This document shows, piece by piece, positions 10,138 through 17,631 of a stretch of DNA of 64,000 nt. The stretch covers positions 62,001-126,000 of the forward strand of contig NZ_LJZS01000004.1 of assembly GCF_001314875.1 (NCBI RefSeq), written 5' to 3'. The notes beneath the pieces are model-generated. The model saw only the letters and a program-made list of their open reading frames with translations, was not told where the DNA came from and searched no databases. The position numbers and the translations under genes are program-made. The DNA comes from Halomonas sp. HL-48. Lineage in GTDB: Bacteria; Pseudomonadota; Gammaproteobacteria; Pseudomonadales; Halomonadaceae. The stretch's first letter is position 1, and the number at the start of each line of letters is the position of its first letter.

Positions 10138-11046
10138 CTACTCCCAGGCGGCACCTGCCAGGGCATCCAGGGGAATCTTGAGATAGCGCTTGCCGTTGGC
10201 TTCGGGCTCGGGCAGGCGCCCGCCGCGGGTATTCACCTGCAGGGCGTGAAGAATCAGCTTGGGCATCGGCAGTTCGCTATCGCGCTGGTGGCGAAGCGTC
10301 ACGTAGTCGTCTTCGCTGTTACCCACCAGGTGGGGGTTGTGCGCCCGCTGCTCGGCAACGCTGCTTTGCCACTGGGGCTCGCGGCCATCGGGCATATAAT
10401 CGTGGCCGGTGAACAGGCGCGTGTCGTCGGGCAGCGTGAGGATCTGCTGGATGGAGTGCCATAAGGCCTTGGCATCGCCGCCGGGAAAGTCCGCCCGTGC
10501 GGTACCGAAGTCGGGCTGGAACAGGGTGTCGTGCACGAAGGCGGCGTCGCCGATCACGTAGGTAATTGAGGCCAGCGTGTGGCCCGGCGAGAACATGACA
10601 CGACCGCTCAGCTCACCGATATGAAAGGTATCGCCTTCGGCAAACAGCCTGTCCCACTGGCGGCCGTCGGTAGGCATGTCCGGCCAGTGGTAGATCTCTT
10701 TCCACAGCGCCTGCACCTGGGTGACCTGCTGGCCAATCGCCGTTGGCGCACCGGTTTTCTCTTTCAGGTACTGCGCCGCCGAGAAATGATCGGCATGGGG
10801 ATGGGTGTCCAAAACCCAGGCCACCGACAGCCCTTGCTGCTCGATATAAGCCAGCAGGGTGTCAGCGTTAAAGGTGGCCGTCGCGCCGGATTTCTCATCG
10901 AAATCCAGCACCGGGTCGATAATCGCGCATTGCTTGGTGGCGGGGTCGCTGACCACGTATTGAATACTAAAGGTGCGCAGATCAAAAAAACCCGCCACAT
11001 CGGGCAAGCCTGCACCTGTGCTTGGGGAAAGCGCAAAGGTCTTCAT
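10138..11046 (-). CDS. Metallo-beta-lactamase-fold hydrolase (persulfide dioxygenase / glyoxalase II-like)
   Basis: 302 residues. Metal motif THPHADH near residue 101, a further histidine in FSPGHTLAS, an aspartate in VHDTLFQPDFG and a last histidine in TGHDY give the full binuclear or mononuclear site. The pattern DTLFQPDFGTARADFPGG is shared with ETHE1/SdoA and Blh-type persulfide (sulfur) dioxygenases that oxidise glutathione persulfide. Assignment as sulfur dioxygenase is likely but not certain; a hydroxyacylglutathione hydrolase is the alternative. Repeated TATAAGCA motifs flank the start (separate entry). No sulfurtransferase or ArsR-type regulator gene is adjacent. Confidence 0.8.
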   Translation of the reverse strand: MKTFALSPSTGAGLPDVAGFFDLRTFSIQYVVSDPATKQCAIIDPVLDFDEKSGATATFNADTLLAYIEQQGLSVAWVLDTHPHADHFSAAQYLKEKTGAPTAIGQQVTQVQALWKEIYHWPDMPTDGRQWDRLFAEGDTFHIGELSGRVMFSPGHTLASITYVIGDAAFVHDTLFQPDFGTARADFPGGDAKALWHSIQQILTLPDDTRLFTGHDYMPDGREPQWQSSVAEQRAHNPHLVGNSEDDYVTLRHQRDSELPMPKLILHALQVNTRGGRLPEPEANGKRYLKIPLDALAGAAWE

Positions 11047-11114
11047 GCTTATATCCTCAACATTGACGCTATAAAATAATGGTTATAAGCATAGCTGATT
11101 AAAGAATATAAGCA
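11045..11114. promoter_or_regulatory. Inverted and direct TATAAGCA repeats at the hydrolase promoter
   Basis: ATGCTTATA at 11045-11053 is the exact reverse complement of TATAAGCAT at 11084-11092, and a third copy TATAAGCA lies at 11107-11114. The first copy overlaps the start codon of the minus-strand hydrolase gene and the others lie in its presumed promoter. The spacing suggests operators for a dimeric repressor. Related hydrolase genes are controlled by sulfide-sensing ArsR-type repressors, but none is encoded here. Confidence 0.4.
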
Positions 11115-11125
11115 ACAGCCGCTTA

Positions 11126-11344
11126 TTAAAAGGCCTTTTCCAGCGCAAAACGCGGCTGACTGTGGCCCTCTCGGGTCACCGTTTCGGTAAACATCTCAAG
11201 CGGGCGCACCCAAAGGCCGTAGTCGCCGTAGAGGGCTCGGTAGACCACCAGAGGCTCCTCAGTCTCGCTGTGCTGGGCGGTACCCAGTACTTCGTAAAGG
11301 CTACCTTTGTAATGGCGGTAAATACCGGGGACAGGAGCGGTCAT
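11126..11344 (-). CDS. DUF1653 family protein
   Basis: 72 residues with the family pattern PGIYRHYKGSLYEVLGTAQHSETEEPLVVYRALYGDYGLWVRP, a small beta-rich domain of unknown role. Its start overlaps the stop of tcdA by ATGA, so it is the third gene of a truC-tcdA-DUF1653 operon. Confidence 0.9.
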   Translation of the reverse strand: MTAPVPGIYRHYKGSLYEVLGTAQHSETEEPLVVYRALYGDYGLWVRPLEMFTETVTREGHSQPRFALEKAF

Positions 11345-12222
11345 AGAGCTTCCTTTGGCGTGGCGGGCGGGGCGGCTTTTTTAGCCAGTCGTTCAAGCAC
11401 TTTTGAGGCGGCGACAAAGCCGAAGGTGCCGGTGACAAAGGTGGCCGCGCCAAAGCCCGAGGCACAGTCCAACCGGGTGGCGTCACCGCTGCCGGGTTTC
11501 TGCAGACAGACTTCGCCGTCGCCGCTGGGGTAAACCAGCTGCTCATCAGAATAGACGCACTCGACCGAGAAGCGACGCTTGGGGTTGCGCGAGAAGCCGT
11601 AGTCCCGGCGCAACCGGGAGCGCACCTTGGCCAGAAGCGGGTCGTGCTCGGTGCGGGTTAAATCCGCCACCTGAATGCGGGTGGGGTCGGTCTGCCCGCC
11701 CGCCGCACCGGTCACGGTGATGGGCAGCTTGCGCCGCTTGCACCAGGCGATCAGCGCGGCCTTGGCGATCACGCTGTCAATGGCATCCACCACGTGGTCG
11801 GCGTCGGCGGGGATTCGCTCGGCAAGATTGGTGGGTGTCACAAAGGCGGTATCGGCGACGACGTTTATCGCCGGGGCAATCAAGCGGCAACGCTCGGCCA
11901 ACACCTCGACCTTGGGCTTGCCGATGCTGCCATCCAGCGCGTGGAGCTGGCGATTGACGTTGGATACGCAGACGTCGTCCAGGTCGATTAGCGTCAATTT
12001 GCCGATGCCCGAGCGCGCCAGCGCCTCGACCGTCCAGCTACCCACACCCCCGACGCCGACCACTACCACATGGGCATGGCGAAACGTATCAAAAGCCCGC
12101 TGCCCGTAGAGGCGGCGAATCCCGCCAAAGCGAAAATCGTAATCTGACGCGGCTGGCGCCATATCAGTGGTGGGCGCAGGCGCTGTTGATAGGGTGCTTG
12201 ACGGCATCACAGAGTCATTCAT
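11341..12222 (-). CDS. tcdA: tRNA threonylcarbamoyladenosine dehydratase
   Basis: 293 residues, E1-like (ThiF/MoeB) adenylating enzyme that cyclises t6A37 of ANN-decoding tRNAs to ct6A. Seen: the nucleotide-binding glycine loop VVVVGVGGVGSWTVEALARSG (residues ~50-70), the DLDDVCVSNVNRQ motif, DAIDSVIAKAALI and the GAAGGQTDPT segment. An unusually long, Ala/Thr/Pro-rich N-terminal extension of about 25 residues precedes the conserved YDFRFGGIRRLYG; a later start is possible. It overlaps both neighbours by ATGA, which points to tight coupling with truC, another tRNA modification gene. Confidence 0.93.
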   Translation of the reverse strand: MNDSVMPSSTLSTAPAPTTDMAPAASDYDFRFGGIRRLYGQRAFDTFRHAHVVVVGVGGVGSWTVEALARSGIGKLTLIDLDDVCVSNVNRQLHALDGSIGKPKVEVLAERCRLIAPAINVVADTAFVTPTNLAERIPADADHVVDAIDSVIAKAALIAWCKRRKLPITVTGAAGGQTDPTRIQVADLTRTEHDPLLAKVRSRLRRDYGFSRNPKRRFSVECVYSDEQLVYPSGDGEVCLQKPGSGDATRLDCASGFGAATFVTGTFGFVAASKVLERLAKKAAPPATPKEAL

Positions 12223-12992
12223 AGCGTTTCCAGGGCCGAAGGCGTGCTGGGTGGTGGGGTGCGAACGCTATCCAGCGGCAAATGACCGGCCCAGCCGAGG
12301 TGATCGAACAGCGCCACCATGGTGTCGTCCAGGGCGCAGCTCAATTGTACGCGCTTGTCGAACAGCGGATGGTCAAAGGCGAGATGGGTGGCGGCCAGCA
12401 ACAAGCGTGGCGCGGCGAGCTGATCGGCAAAGAAACGGTTATGCACACTCTTGCCGTGTTTGGCATCGCCAATAATCGGATAGCCACGCCGCGACAGGTG
12501 GCGGCGAATCTGGTGGCGCCGCCCGGTCAAAGGGCGCGCTTCTACCAGCGAGTAGCGGGCCACCGGGTAGCGGTCGACCTGCACGGGCAGCTCCACGCTA
12601 TCCAGTCGGCGGATATCGGTCATCGCCGGCATGGCGGGCATTTCCGCCTTGGGGCGCGTACCGTCCTCTTCGCGTAGTGGGTAGTCCAGGCGCTCGCTTT
12701 CCGGGGCTTTCCCGCGCACCACGGCAAGGTAGCGCTTGTCCACCTGACGCTCGCTGAAGGCGTCGCTGAGCATACCGGCCACCGCTGAAGACAGCGCCAA
12801 CACCATGACCCCAGAGGTAGGCCGGTCCAGCCGGTGAACGGGATAGACCCGCCTACCAAGCTGGTTTCGCAGCCGCTGAAGGAGAAACTCGGTTTCACCA
12901 CGCGCCAGCGCCGAGCGGTGCACCAAAAGCCCCGACGGCTTGTGCACCGCAACGAGGTGTTCATCCTGATAAATGACGTTGAGTGGCGTCAT
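12219..12992 (-). CDS. truC: tRNA pseudouridine(65) synthase
   Basis: 257 residues, the usual TruC length. RluA-type pseudouridine synthase with the catalytic-aspartate motif HRLDRPTSGVMVLAL (residues ~52-66), N-terminal VIYQDEHLVAVHKPSGLLVHRS and C-terminal RPLTGRRHQIRRHLSRRGYPIIGDAKHG. TruC modifies U65 of tRNA(Ile) and tRNA(Asp). The start ATG 12992 is preceded by GGGAGC; the longer in-frame extension to 13157 has no family similarity. First gene of the truC-tcdA-DUF1653 operon. Confidence 0.92.
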   Translation of the reverse strand: MTPLNVIYQDEHLVAVHKPSGLLVHRSALARGETEFLLQRLRNQLGRRVYPVHRLDRPTSGVMVLALSSAVAGMLSDAFSERQVDKRYLAVVRGKAPESERLDYPLREEDGTRPKAEMPAMPAMTDIRRLDSVELPVQVDRYPVARYSLVEARPLTGRRHQIRRHLSRRGYPIIGDAKHGKSVHNRFFADQLAAPRLLLAATHLAFDHPLFDKRVQLSCALDDTMVALFDHLGWAGHLPLDSVRTPPPSTPSALETL

Positions 12993-13189
12993 ATGGCTCC
13001 CGGTTAAAAGCTGGCACCCGCACCGCCTAAACAAAAACAGGCCGCCATTGTCGCGGCTTACCAGGCCGTTGTCATCAATACAGGGGGAAAACGCCTGCTT
13101 GTCAGATTGGCGGGTTGATCGCTCGCCAACTACTTTGAAGAGGGTATTATCAAACAATTTCCACGGATCAGGAAAAAGGAGTCACGACC

Positions 13190-13756
13190 ATGCGCTATGT
13201 TTCATTACTGAGTGGCATTACCGCTTCACTGTTGCTTGCCTCTGCAGCTCAGGCCAGTGACAGCATGGAAATAGACATACACGCGGTCAGCGCCGATGGC
13301 GCTGGGGAAACGATCGGCAGCATCACGCTGGAAGATACTGACCACGGTTTGCTGTTAACGCCAGACCTCAGCGGACTGGAACCCGGCGTCCATGGCTTCC
13401 ATGTGCATAAAAACCCAAGCTGCGAAGCACAGGAAAACGATAGCGGCCACATGACCGCCGCCCTTTACGCCGGCGGTCACTATGATCCCGAGGAAACGGA
13501 AAGCCATGATGGACCATACGGCGATGGCCACCTGGGGGACTTGCCCGTACTCAACGTGGATGAAGACGGCAACGCCACCCTTCCCGTCCTCGCGCCGCGC
13601 CTGAGCGTCGAGGAAGTACAGAGCCGCAGCATCATGATTCATGAGGGCGGTGACAACTACTCGGATGACCCCGAAGCGCTAGGCGGTGGCGGCAGCCGCG
13701 TTGCCTGCGGCATCGTCAAATCTTCCGAAGAATCGGAAGAGGAAGACGAGGAGTAA
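13190..13756 (+). CDS. sodC: Periplasmic Cu,Zn superoxide dismutase
   Basis: 188 residues. A signal peptide of about 22 residues (ending AAQA/SD) exports it. Copper and zinc ligands are visible in GVHGFHVHKNPSC, AGGHYDPEETESHDGPYGDGHLGDL and SIMIHEGGDNYSDDPEALGGGGSRVACG; the two cysteines form the conserved disulfide. It removes superoxide in the periplasm. The C-terminus carries an extra acidic tail (KSSEESEEEDEE), common in halophile proteins. AGGAG is 10 bases before the ATG. It is followed by a strong hairpin shared with the convergent bfr gene. Confidence 0.96.
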   Translation: MRYVSLLSGITASLLLASAAQASDSMEIDIHAVSADGAGETIGSITLEDTDHGLLLTPDLSGLEPGVHGFHVHKNPSCEAQENDSGHMTAALYAGGHYDPEETESHDGPYGDGHLGDLPVLNVDEDGNATLPVLAPRLSVEEVQSRSIMIHEGGDNYSDDPEALGGGGSRVACGIVKSSEESEEEDEE

Positions 13757-13778
13757 CACCTCAGGCAATGACGAAGAC

Positions 13779-13812
13779 GTAAAACGGGCAGCCAAGTGGC
13801 TGCCCGTTTTAC
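13779..13812. terminator. Bidirectional terminator between sodC and bfr
   Basis: A perfect 15-bp stem, GTAAAACGGGCAGCC at 13779-13793 with GGCTGCCCGTTTTAC at 13798-13812, closes a 4-base loop. The A/T ends of the stem supply a U-run in both directions. It lies between the convergent sodC and bfr stops. Confidence 0.85.
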
Positions 13813-13838
13813 GTTGCAAAGTAACCCAACTAAGACGT

Positions 13839-14321
13839 TTACTCGTCGCCAGCCATTTGCATCTGGCGCTGCATGTAGTTCTGGATACCGACCTGGTCGA
13901 TCAAGTGCAGTTCGGTTTCAATGTGGTCAATATGGCCTTCCTCATCGGCGAGCAGGTCACGCAGCATATCGCGGGTCACGTAGTCTTTGACGCTTTCGCA
14001 ATAGGTGATGGCTTCGATGTAGTCATTACGGCCGTCGTGCTCGATCTTCAGGTCACACTCGAGCATTTCCTTGACGTTCTCGCCAATGTGCAGCTTGCCA
14101 AGGTCCTGCAGATTGGGAATGCCTTCGAGAAACAGGATGCGTTCAATAATCTTGTCGGCATGCTGCATTTCTTCGATGGACTCGTCGTATTCCCACTTGG
14201 CCAGCGCCTGCAGGCCCCAGTCCTTGTACATTTTGGCATGCAAAAAGTACTGATTGATCGCGACCAGTTCGTTGCCAAGGGCAATGTTGAGATGCTCGAT
14301 TACTTTCGGATCACCTTTCAT
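13839..14321 (-). CDS. bfr: Bacterioferritin
   Basis: 160 residues, standard length. Four-helix ferritin subunit that oxidises and stores iron in a 24-mer cage. Ferroxidase ligands are present: E18 in [16 protein letters not shown]51 and H54 in [20 protein letters not shown]94 in DLKIEHDG..., and E127/H130 in [13 protein letters not shown]. Met52 in EEMQH is the haem-binding residue, so this is the haem-type subunit. Its own promoter is visible upstream and the electron-donor gene bfd lies 180 bases upstream on the same strand. Confidence 0.96.
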   Translation of the reverse strand: MKGDPKVIEHLNIALGNELVAINQYFLHAKMYKDWGLQALAKWEYDESIEEMQHADKIIERILFLEGIPNLQDLGKLHIGENVKEMLECDLKIEHDGRNDYIEAITYCESVKDYVTRDMLRDLLADEEGHIDHIETELHLIDQVGIQNYMQRQMQMAGDE

Positions 14322-14408
14322 GACGACACCTTTTCCCTGTAATGCTGATGGTTTAACAAGCCGATCAAGCAGTTACGTTAATGGAGGAGCATGAACCACG
14401 AAAGGCAC

Positions 14409-14454
14409 ACTCCCACTGATAATGGGAGTATAGAGCGGGGCATTAAAAATTCAA
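14409..14454 (-). promoter_or_regulatory. bfr promoter with overlapping inverted repeat
   Basis: On the minus strand TTGAAT (14449-14454) and TATACT (14427-14432) are separated by 16 bases, a good sigma-70 promoter for bfr. A perfect inverted repeat, ACTCCCA at 14409-14415 and TGGGAGT at 14423-14429, begins inside the -10 box and spans the expected transcription start; its loop holds GATAA. It may be an operator or a 5' hairpin of the mRNA. Confidence 0.6.
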
Positions 14455-14501
14455 GTAAATCATATATTTGCTAACGATAATTCTAACAAGAAAGATTCGC
14501 G

Positions 14502-14708
14502 TCACACGGCGTAGGCAAGGTCCATATTGGCTTCCAGACGCGCTTCGTGAACCGCTTCGCGGGTGAGCGATTTTGCAAAGCAGGCACACTTGCCGCATTG
14601 AGTGGCACAGCCAGTGGCTTCACGCACTTCTCGCCAGCTGCGCGCTCCGTCGCTAACCTGCTGGCGAATCTGATGATCGGTTACTCCCTTGCACACACAT
14701 ACGTACAT
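14502..14708 (-). CDS. bfd: Bacterioferritin-associated ferredoxin
   Basis: 68 residues. Four cysteines in the Bfd pattern (MYVCVCKGVTDHQIRQ... GCATQCGKCACFA) bind a [2Fe-2S] cluster that reduces the ferric core of bacterioferritin to mobilise iron. Gene pairing with bfr supports this. The start ATG 14708 has GAGG 7 bases upstream. A Fur-like site covers its promoter. One cysteine of CACFA is extra to the four usual ligands. Confidence 0.94.
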   Translation of the reverse strand: MYVCVCKGVTDHQIRQQVSDGARSWREVREATGCATQCGKCACFAKSLTREAVHEARLEANMDLAYAV

Positions 14709-14731
14709 GGCTGCACCTCATAAAGTTCATG

Positions 14732-14766
14732 AGATGAATGTAAATGATTCGCATACATCTTTGCAA
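14732..14766 (-). promoter_or_regulatory. Fur-like box over the bfd promoter
   Basis: AGATGAATG (14732-14740) and CATACATCT (14752-14760) make an imperfect palindrome around AAATGATTCGCAT, which resembles the Fur box half-sites (AATGAT-type). On the minus strand it covers a probable promoter: TTGCAA at 14761-14766 and TACATT at 14737-14742, 18 bases apart. Iron repression of bfd is the expected behaviour in related bacteria; here it is inferred. Confidence 0.5.
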
Positions 14767-14871
14767 GTAGAAATATATAGCCTTTAGTAGCGATTTACCT
14801 TGCACGCCTTTCAGCGCTCAATAAGTCGTTGGTATGCGAGCAATTTTCTAGGTGATGCCGCAACAAAAAAA

Positions 14872-15339
14872 TCACCCCTTGGGGAGGCGAACCGTTTGCG
14901 TGTTGGACGCTATATCCGGCCAGCTGCGGCGCTGTCCATCCACCAATACCCACCAATAGCCGATGCCCAGCGCCGCCAGCGACAGCCAGGCTGTCAGACA
15001 ACGCAGCAGGCATTGTTTGAACGAGATGGCGTCGCCCTCGCAGGTCTGTACCCGCAGCCGCCACGCCTGCATGCCCAGCGTCATGCCGCCTCGCCGCCAG
15101 AAAAAGGCAAAGAACAGCGTGGTAAACAGCACTAGCAGTAGCCGAAGGCTCCAGATATCAACGATGGAGATACCGATATCAGCAGCTTGCTGGCCCAGTA
15201 CGAACCGGAAGAATGCCAGATGGGCGACGGTCACGGCGATCCAGATCGCCGCCAGCAACAAGCCGTCGTAGAGCATGGCGCCCAGGCGCGAGGCCAATCC
15301 AGCAGGACGTAGGTTCGTCGGCTGGGCAAAGTGTCGCAT
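14872..15339 (-). CDS. RDD family membrane protein
   Basis: 155 residues with three predicted membrane helices (residues ~22-48, 60-80 and 110-135). The family signature appears as RLGAMLYDGLLL (the R..D part) and GGMTLGMQAWRLRV. Function of the family is unsettled; ion transport has been suggested for some halophile members. It follows lptG after 27 bases on the same strand, so it is probably the last gene of an lptF-lptG-rdd unit. A run of seven T residues on the coding strand follows the stop codon and may assist termination. Confidence 0.88.
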   Translation of the reverse strand: MRHFAQPTNLRPAGLASRLGAMLYDGLLLAAIWIAVTVAHLAFFRFVLGQQAADIGISIVDIWSLRLLLVLFTTLFFAFFWRRGGMTLGMQAWRLRVQTCEGDAISFKQCLLRCLTAWLSLAALGIGYWWVLVDGQRRSWPDIASNTQTVRLPKG

Positions 15340-15366
15340 GGCGTTGGAGCTCCTTGCCCGCCAGGG

Positions 15367-16446
15367 CTAGCCGTTACGGCGCAGGAAATAGACGCCCACC
15401 ACCGCGCAGGCAAGCGTCGGCACCAGAACGGCCCACACGGGGGAAAAACCAAACAGGGTCGACGCCGGGGCCAGCAGGTCCTGGACGTACTTGAATACCA
15501 GCCCGGTCACCACGCCGTAAAACACCCGGGTGCCCGCCGCCACGGTGCGCAACGGGCCGAACACGAACGACGCGGCAATCAACACCAGCGAGCCCATGGT
15601 CAGCGGCATGAGCATTTTTTGCCAGAAATACAGCAGCGGTTGGTCTGTCTGCATGCCCTGATCTTCCAGGAAACGGGCGTATTCCCATAGTTCACTGGGT
15701 GCCTGGCTTTCCACCGAACGCAGCAGGCGCTCCAGCTGCAGCGGGGTAAAGTCGGTTTCCCAATGCTGAGTGTCGGCTCGCTCGGACTCGGTGCGATCAT
15801 CAAAGATCCGCGTCGTGGCGACATCCTCAAGCTGCCAGGCGCCATCGTTCCAGTTGGCGCGGCGCGCGTAGGTGGCCTCGACCAGTCGCTCCTCGTCAAA
15901 GCGATAGCGGGTCAGGTCGAGGACCACGTTATCCGCCCGGATGGCCCCAAAGCGGTAGACGCTGTCGTCCTCGACCTGCCAGCCACTGCGGCTTGTCACC
16001 ATGGCCCCCTCACCCTGCATTTTTTCGAGCTGCCAGGCTTCGGCGTATTGCTCCGTACGCGGGCTGACATACTCCGCCACCATCAGCACCACCACGACCA
16101 CCAGCAGTACGGGCTTCATCACGCTCCAGACGATCCGCGCAAGAGAGCGGCCCGCGGCGCGCATCACGGTCAACTCATTGCTGGACGCCATGCTGCCCAG
16201 ACCAATCAGCGCCCCGATCAGCACCGCAACCGGGGCGTATTGATAAAACCGCCAGGGCGTGCGCATAAGCAGATAAAGCAGCGCGTCGAGAGCGCTGTAG
16301 CCTTCCTGAACATCGCCCAGGTCATCGATGTAGGCAATGGTGATATCCAGCCCCAAGAGGACAAACTGCACCACGACAATTGCCGCCAGCACGTTGCGCG
16401 CGATGTAGCGATCGAGGCGATCGGTGACGGTGAGCGCATTCAGCAT
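15367..16446 (-). CDS. lptG: LPS export ABC transporter permease LptG
   Basis: 359 residues, the normal length. Inner-membrane half of the LptB2FG complex that lifts lipopolysaccharide from the inner membrane to the LptC-A-D bridge. Helices are seen at residues ~15-40, 60-80, 98-120 and four near the C-terminus, enclosing a periplasmic beta-jellyroll. The start LDRYIARNVLAAI is typical. ATG 16446 shares its A with the TGA stop of lptF, so the two are translationally coupled. A longer frame to 16542 lies inside lptF and is not used. Confidence 0.95.
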   Translation of the reverse strand: MLNALTVTDRLDRYIARNVLAAIVVVQFVLLGLDITIAYIDDLGDVQEGYSALDALLYLLMRTPWRFYQYAPVAVLIGALIGLGSMASSNELTVMRAAGRSLARIVWSVMKPVLLVVVVVLMVAEYVSPRTEQYAEAWQLEKMQGEGAMVTSRSGWQVEDDSVYRFGAIRADNVVLDLTRYRFDEERLVEATYARRANWNDGAWQLEDVATTRIFDDRTESERADTQHWETDFTPLQLERLLRSVESQAPSELWEYARFLEDQGMQTDQPLLYFWQKMLMPLTMGSLVLIAASFVFGPLRTVAAGTRVFYGVVTGLVFKYVQDLLAPASTLFGFSPVWAVLVPTLACAVVGVYFLRRNG

Positions 16447-17525
16447 CAGCGCATCCCCTTGCGTTGCGAGTGCCAGATCAGCGATAGACCCAGCACCAGA
16501 AAGAAACCATGAACGGGCCAAAGACCCAGCGTGGTCGACCATGTCCCGCTACCCACCGCATCGACAGCGGCCAGCAACAGGCTCAGGTAGGCGACATACA
16601 GGAAGACGGCGGGAAGCAGCTTGGCAAAACGGCCCTGGCGGGGATTTACCCGGGACAGCGGCTGCGCCATGATCGCCAGAATAAAGACCATCAGCGGCAA
16701 GCCCGCGCGCCACTGCCACTGGGCCTGGGCGCGATCATTGTCGTCGCGCCACAGCGCCGCCGTGGTGGCGTATTCCATCGAATCCAGTTCCTGGCGGTCG
16801 CGACTCAACCCCAGGCGGAGCGTGTAGCTTTCAAAGGTCAAGCGTTCGGCGTTTCGCTGGCCAGGTGTCACCCCGTAACGCTCGCCGTCATTGAGCACCA
16901 GGAAGCGGCTGCCGGTTTCCATGCGCGTCTCCTGGTAGCCCGATACCGCCCGCGTCACATAGTCGTGGGTACCGTCGTCACCCGGCTGGCGATGCTCATG
17001 AATCAGCACATCGCGCATTTCGCTGCCGTCGTCATTAAACCCGCTGATGTAAGCGGTACGTCCGCCGCCAAACTCCTGGAAACGGCCGGGCGCCAGCACC
17101 GAAACGTCCAGGCGGCTTTCCTGCTCTTCGATAATTGCAGCGGTCTGCAACGCCCCCGCCGGCGTCAGCCAAAGACTGCAGACGCCGACCACCACGGCCA
17201 CCGCCGAGGCGGGCAGCAGGGTGACTTTCAAAAGCCGCGTAGGACTCATGCCGCAGGCCACCATGACGGTGATTTCGCTGTTCATGTACAGCTGCCCGTA
17301 GGCCAGCAGGATGCCCAGAAAAAACGCCAGCGGCAGGATCAACTCCATGAAGCCGGGCAGGTGATACAGCATCAGACTGCCCAGGATGTTGACCGGAAAG
17401 TCACCCTCGGCGGCGTCCGAAAAATAGCGGATGAAGCGGCTGCCCATGATCACCAACAGCAAAATGCCCGCCACGGCGGACATGGTGAGCAATACTTCTC
17501 GGGTTAAATAGCGAAATAAGATCAA
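16446..17525 (-). CDS. lptF: LPS export ABC transporter permease LptF
   Basis: 359 residues, partner of LptG in lipopolysaccharide export. The expected N-terminus (M)ILFRYLTREVLLTMSAVAG starts at a TTG codon at 17525, with GGAG 6 bases upstream; ATG 17561 would add 12 residues not seen in the family. Helices lie at ~10-35, 55-75, 100-120 and in the last 90 residues, with a periplasmic domain between. It is divergent from pepA, the standard arrangement in gammaproteobacteria. Confidence 0.93.
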   Translation of the reverse strand: MILFRYLTREVLLTMSAVAGILLLVIMGSRFIRYFSDAAEGDFPVNILGSLMLYHLPGFMELILPLAFFLGILLAYGQLYMNSEITVMVACGMSPTRLLKVTLLPASAVAVVVGVCSLWLTPAGALQTAAIIEEQESRLDVSVLAPGRFQEFGGGRTAYISGFNDDGSEMRDVLIHEHRQPGDDGTHDYVTRAVSGYQETRMETGSRFLVLNDGERYGVTPGQRNAERLTFESYTLRLGLSRDRQELDSMEYATTAALWRDDNDRAQAQWQWRAGLPLMVFILAIMAQPLSRVNPRQGRFAKLLPAVFLYVAYLSLLLAAVDAVGSGTWSTTLGLWPVHGFFLVLGLSLIWHSQRKGMR

Positions 17526-17631
17526 CGCGCTCTCCGGCTGGTCGTGCAGGATGTCATGCAATGACGGCAGTGCTTGGTTACACTGGGGCCATTATCCTGA
17601 ATACCTCGATGCTTGTCTTGTTGGAGACGTC

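Noticed and set aside
16509..17507. 332-codon plus-strand frame over lptF
   Set aside because: Antisense shadow, Gln/His/Arg-rich and without start signals.
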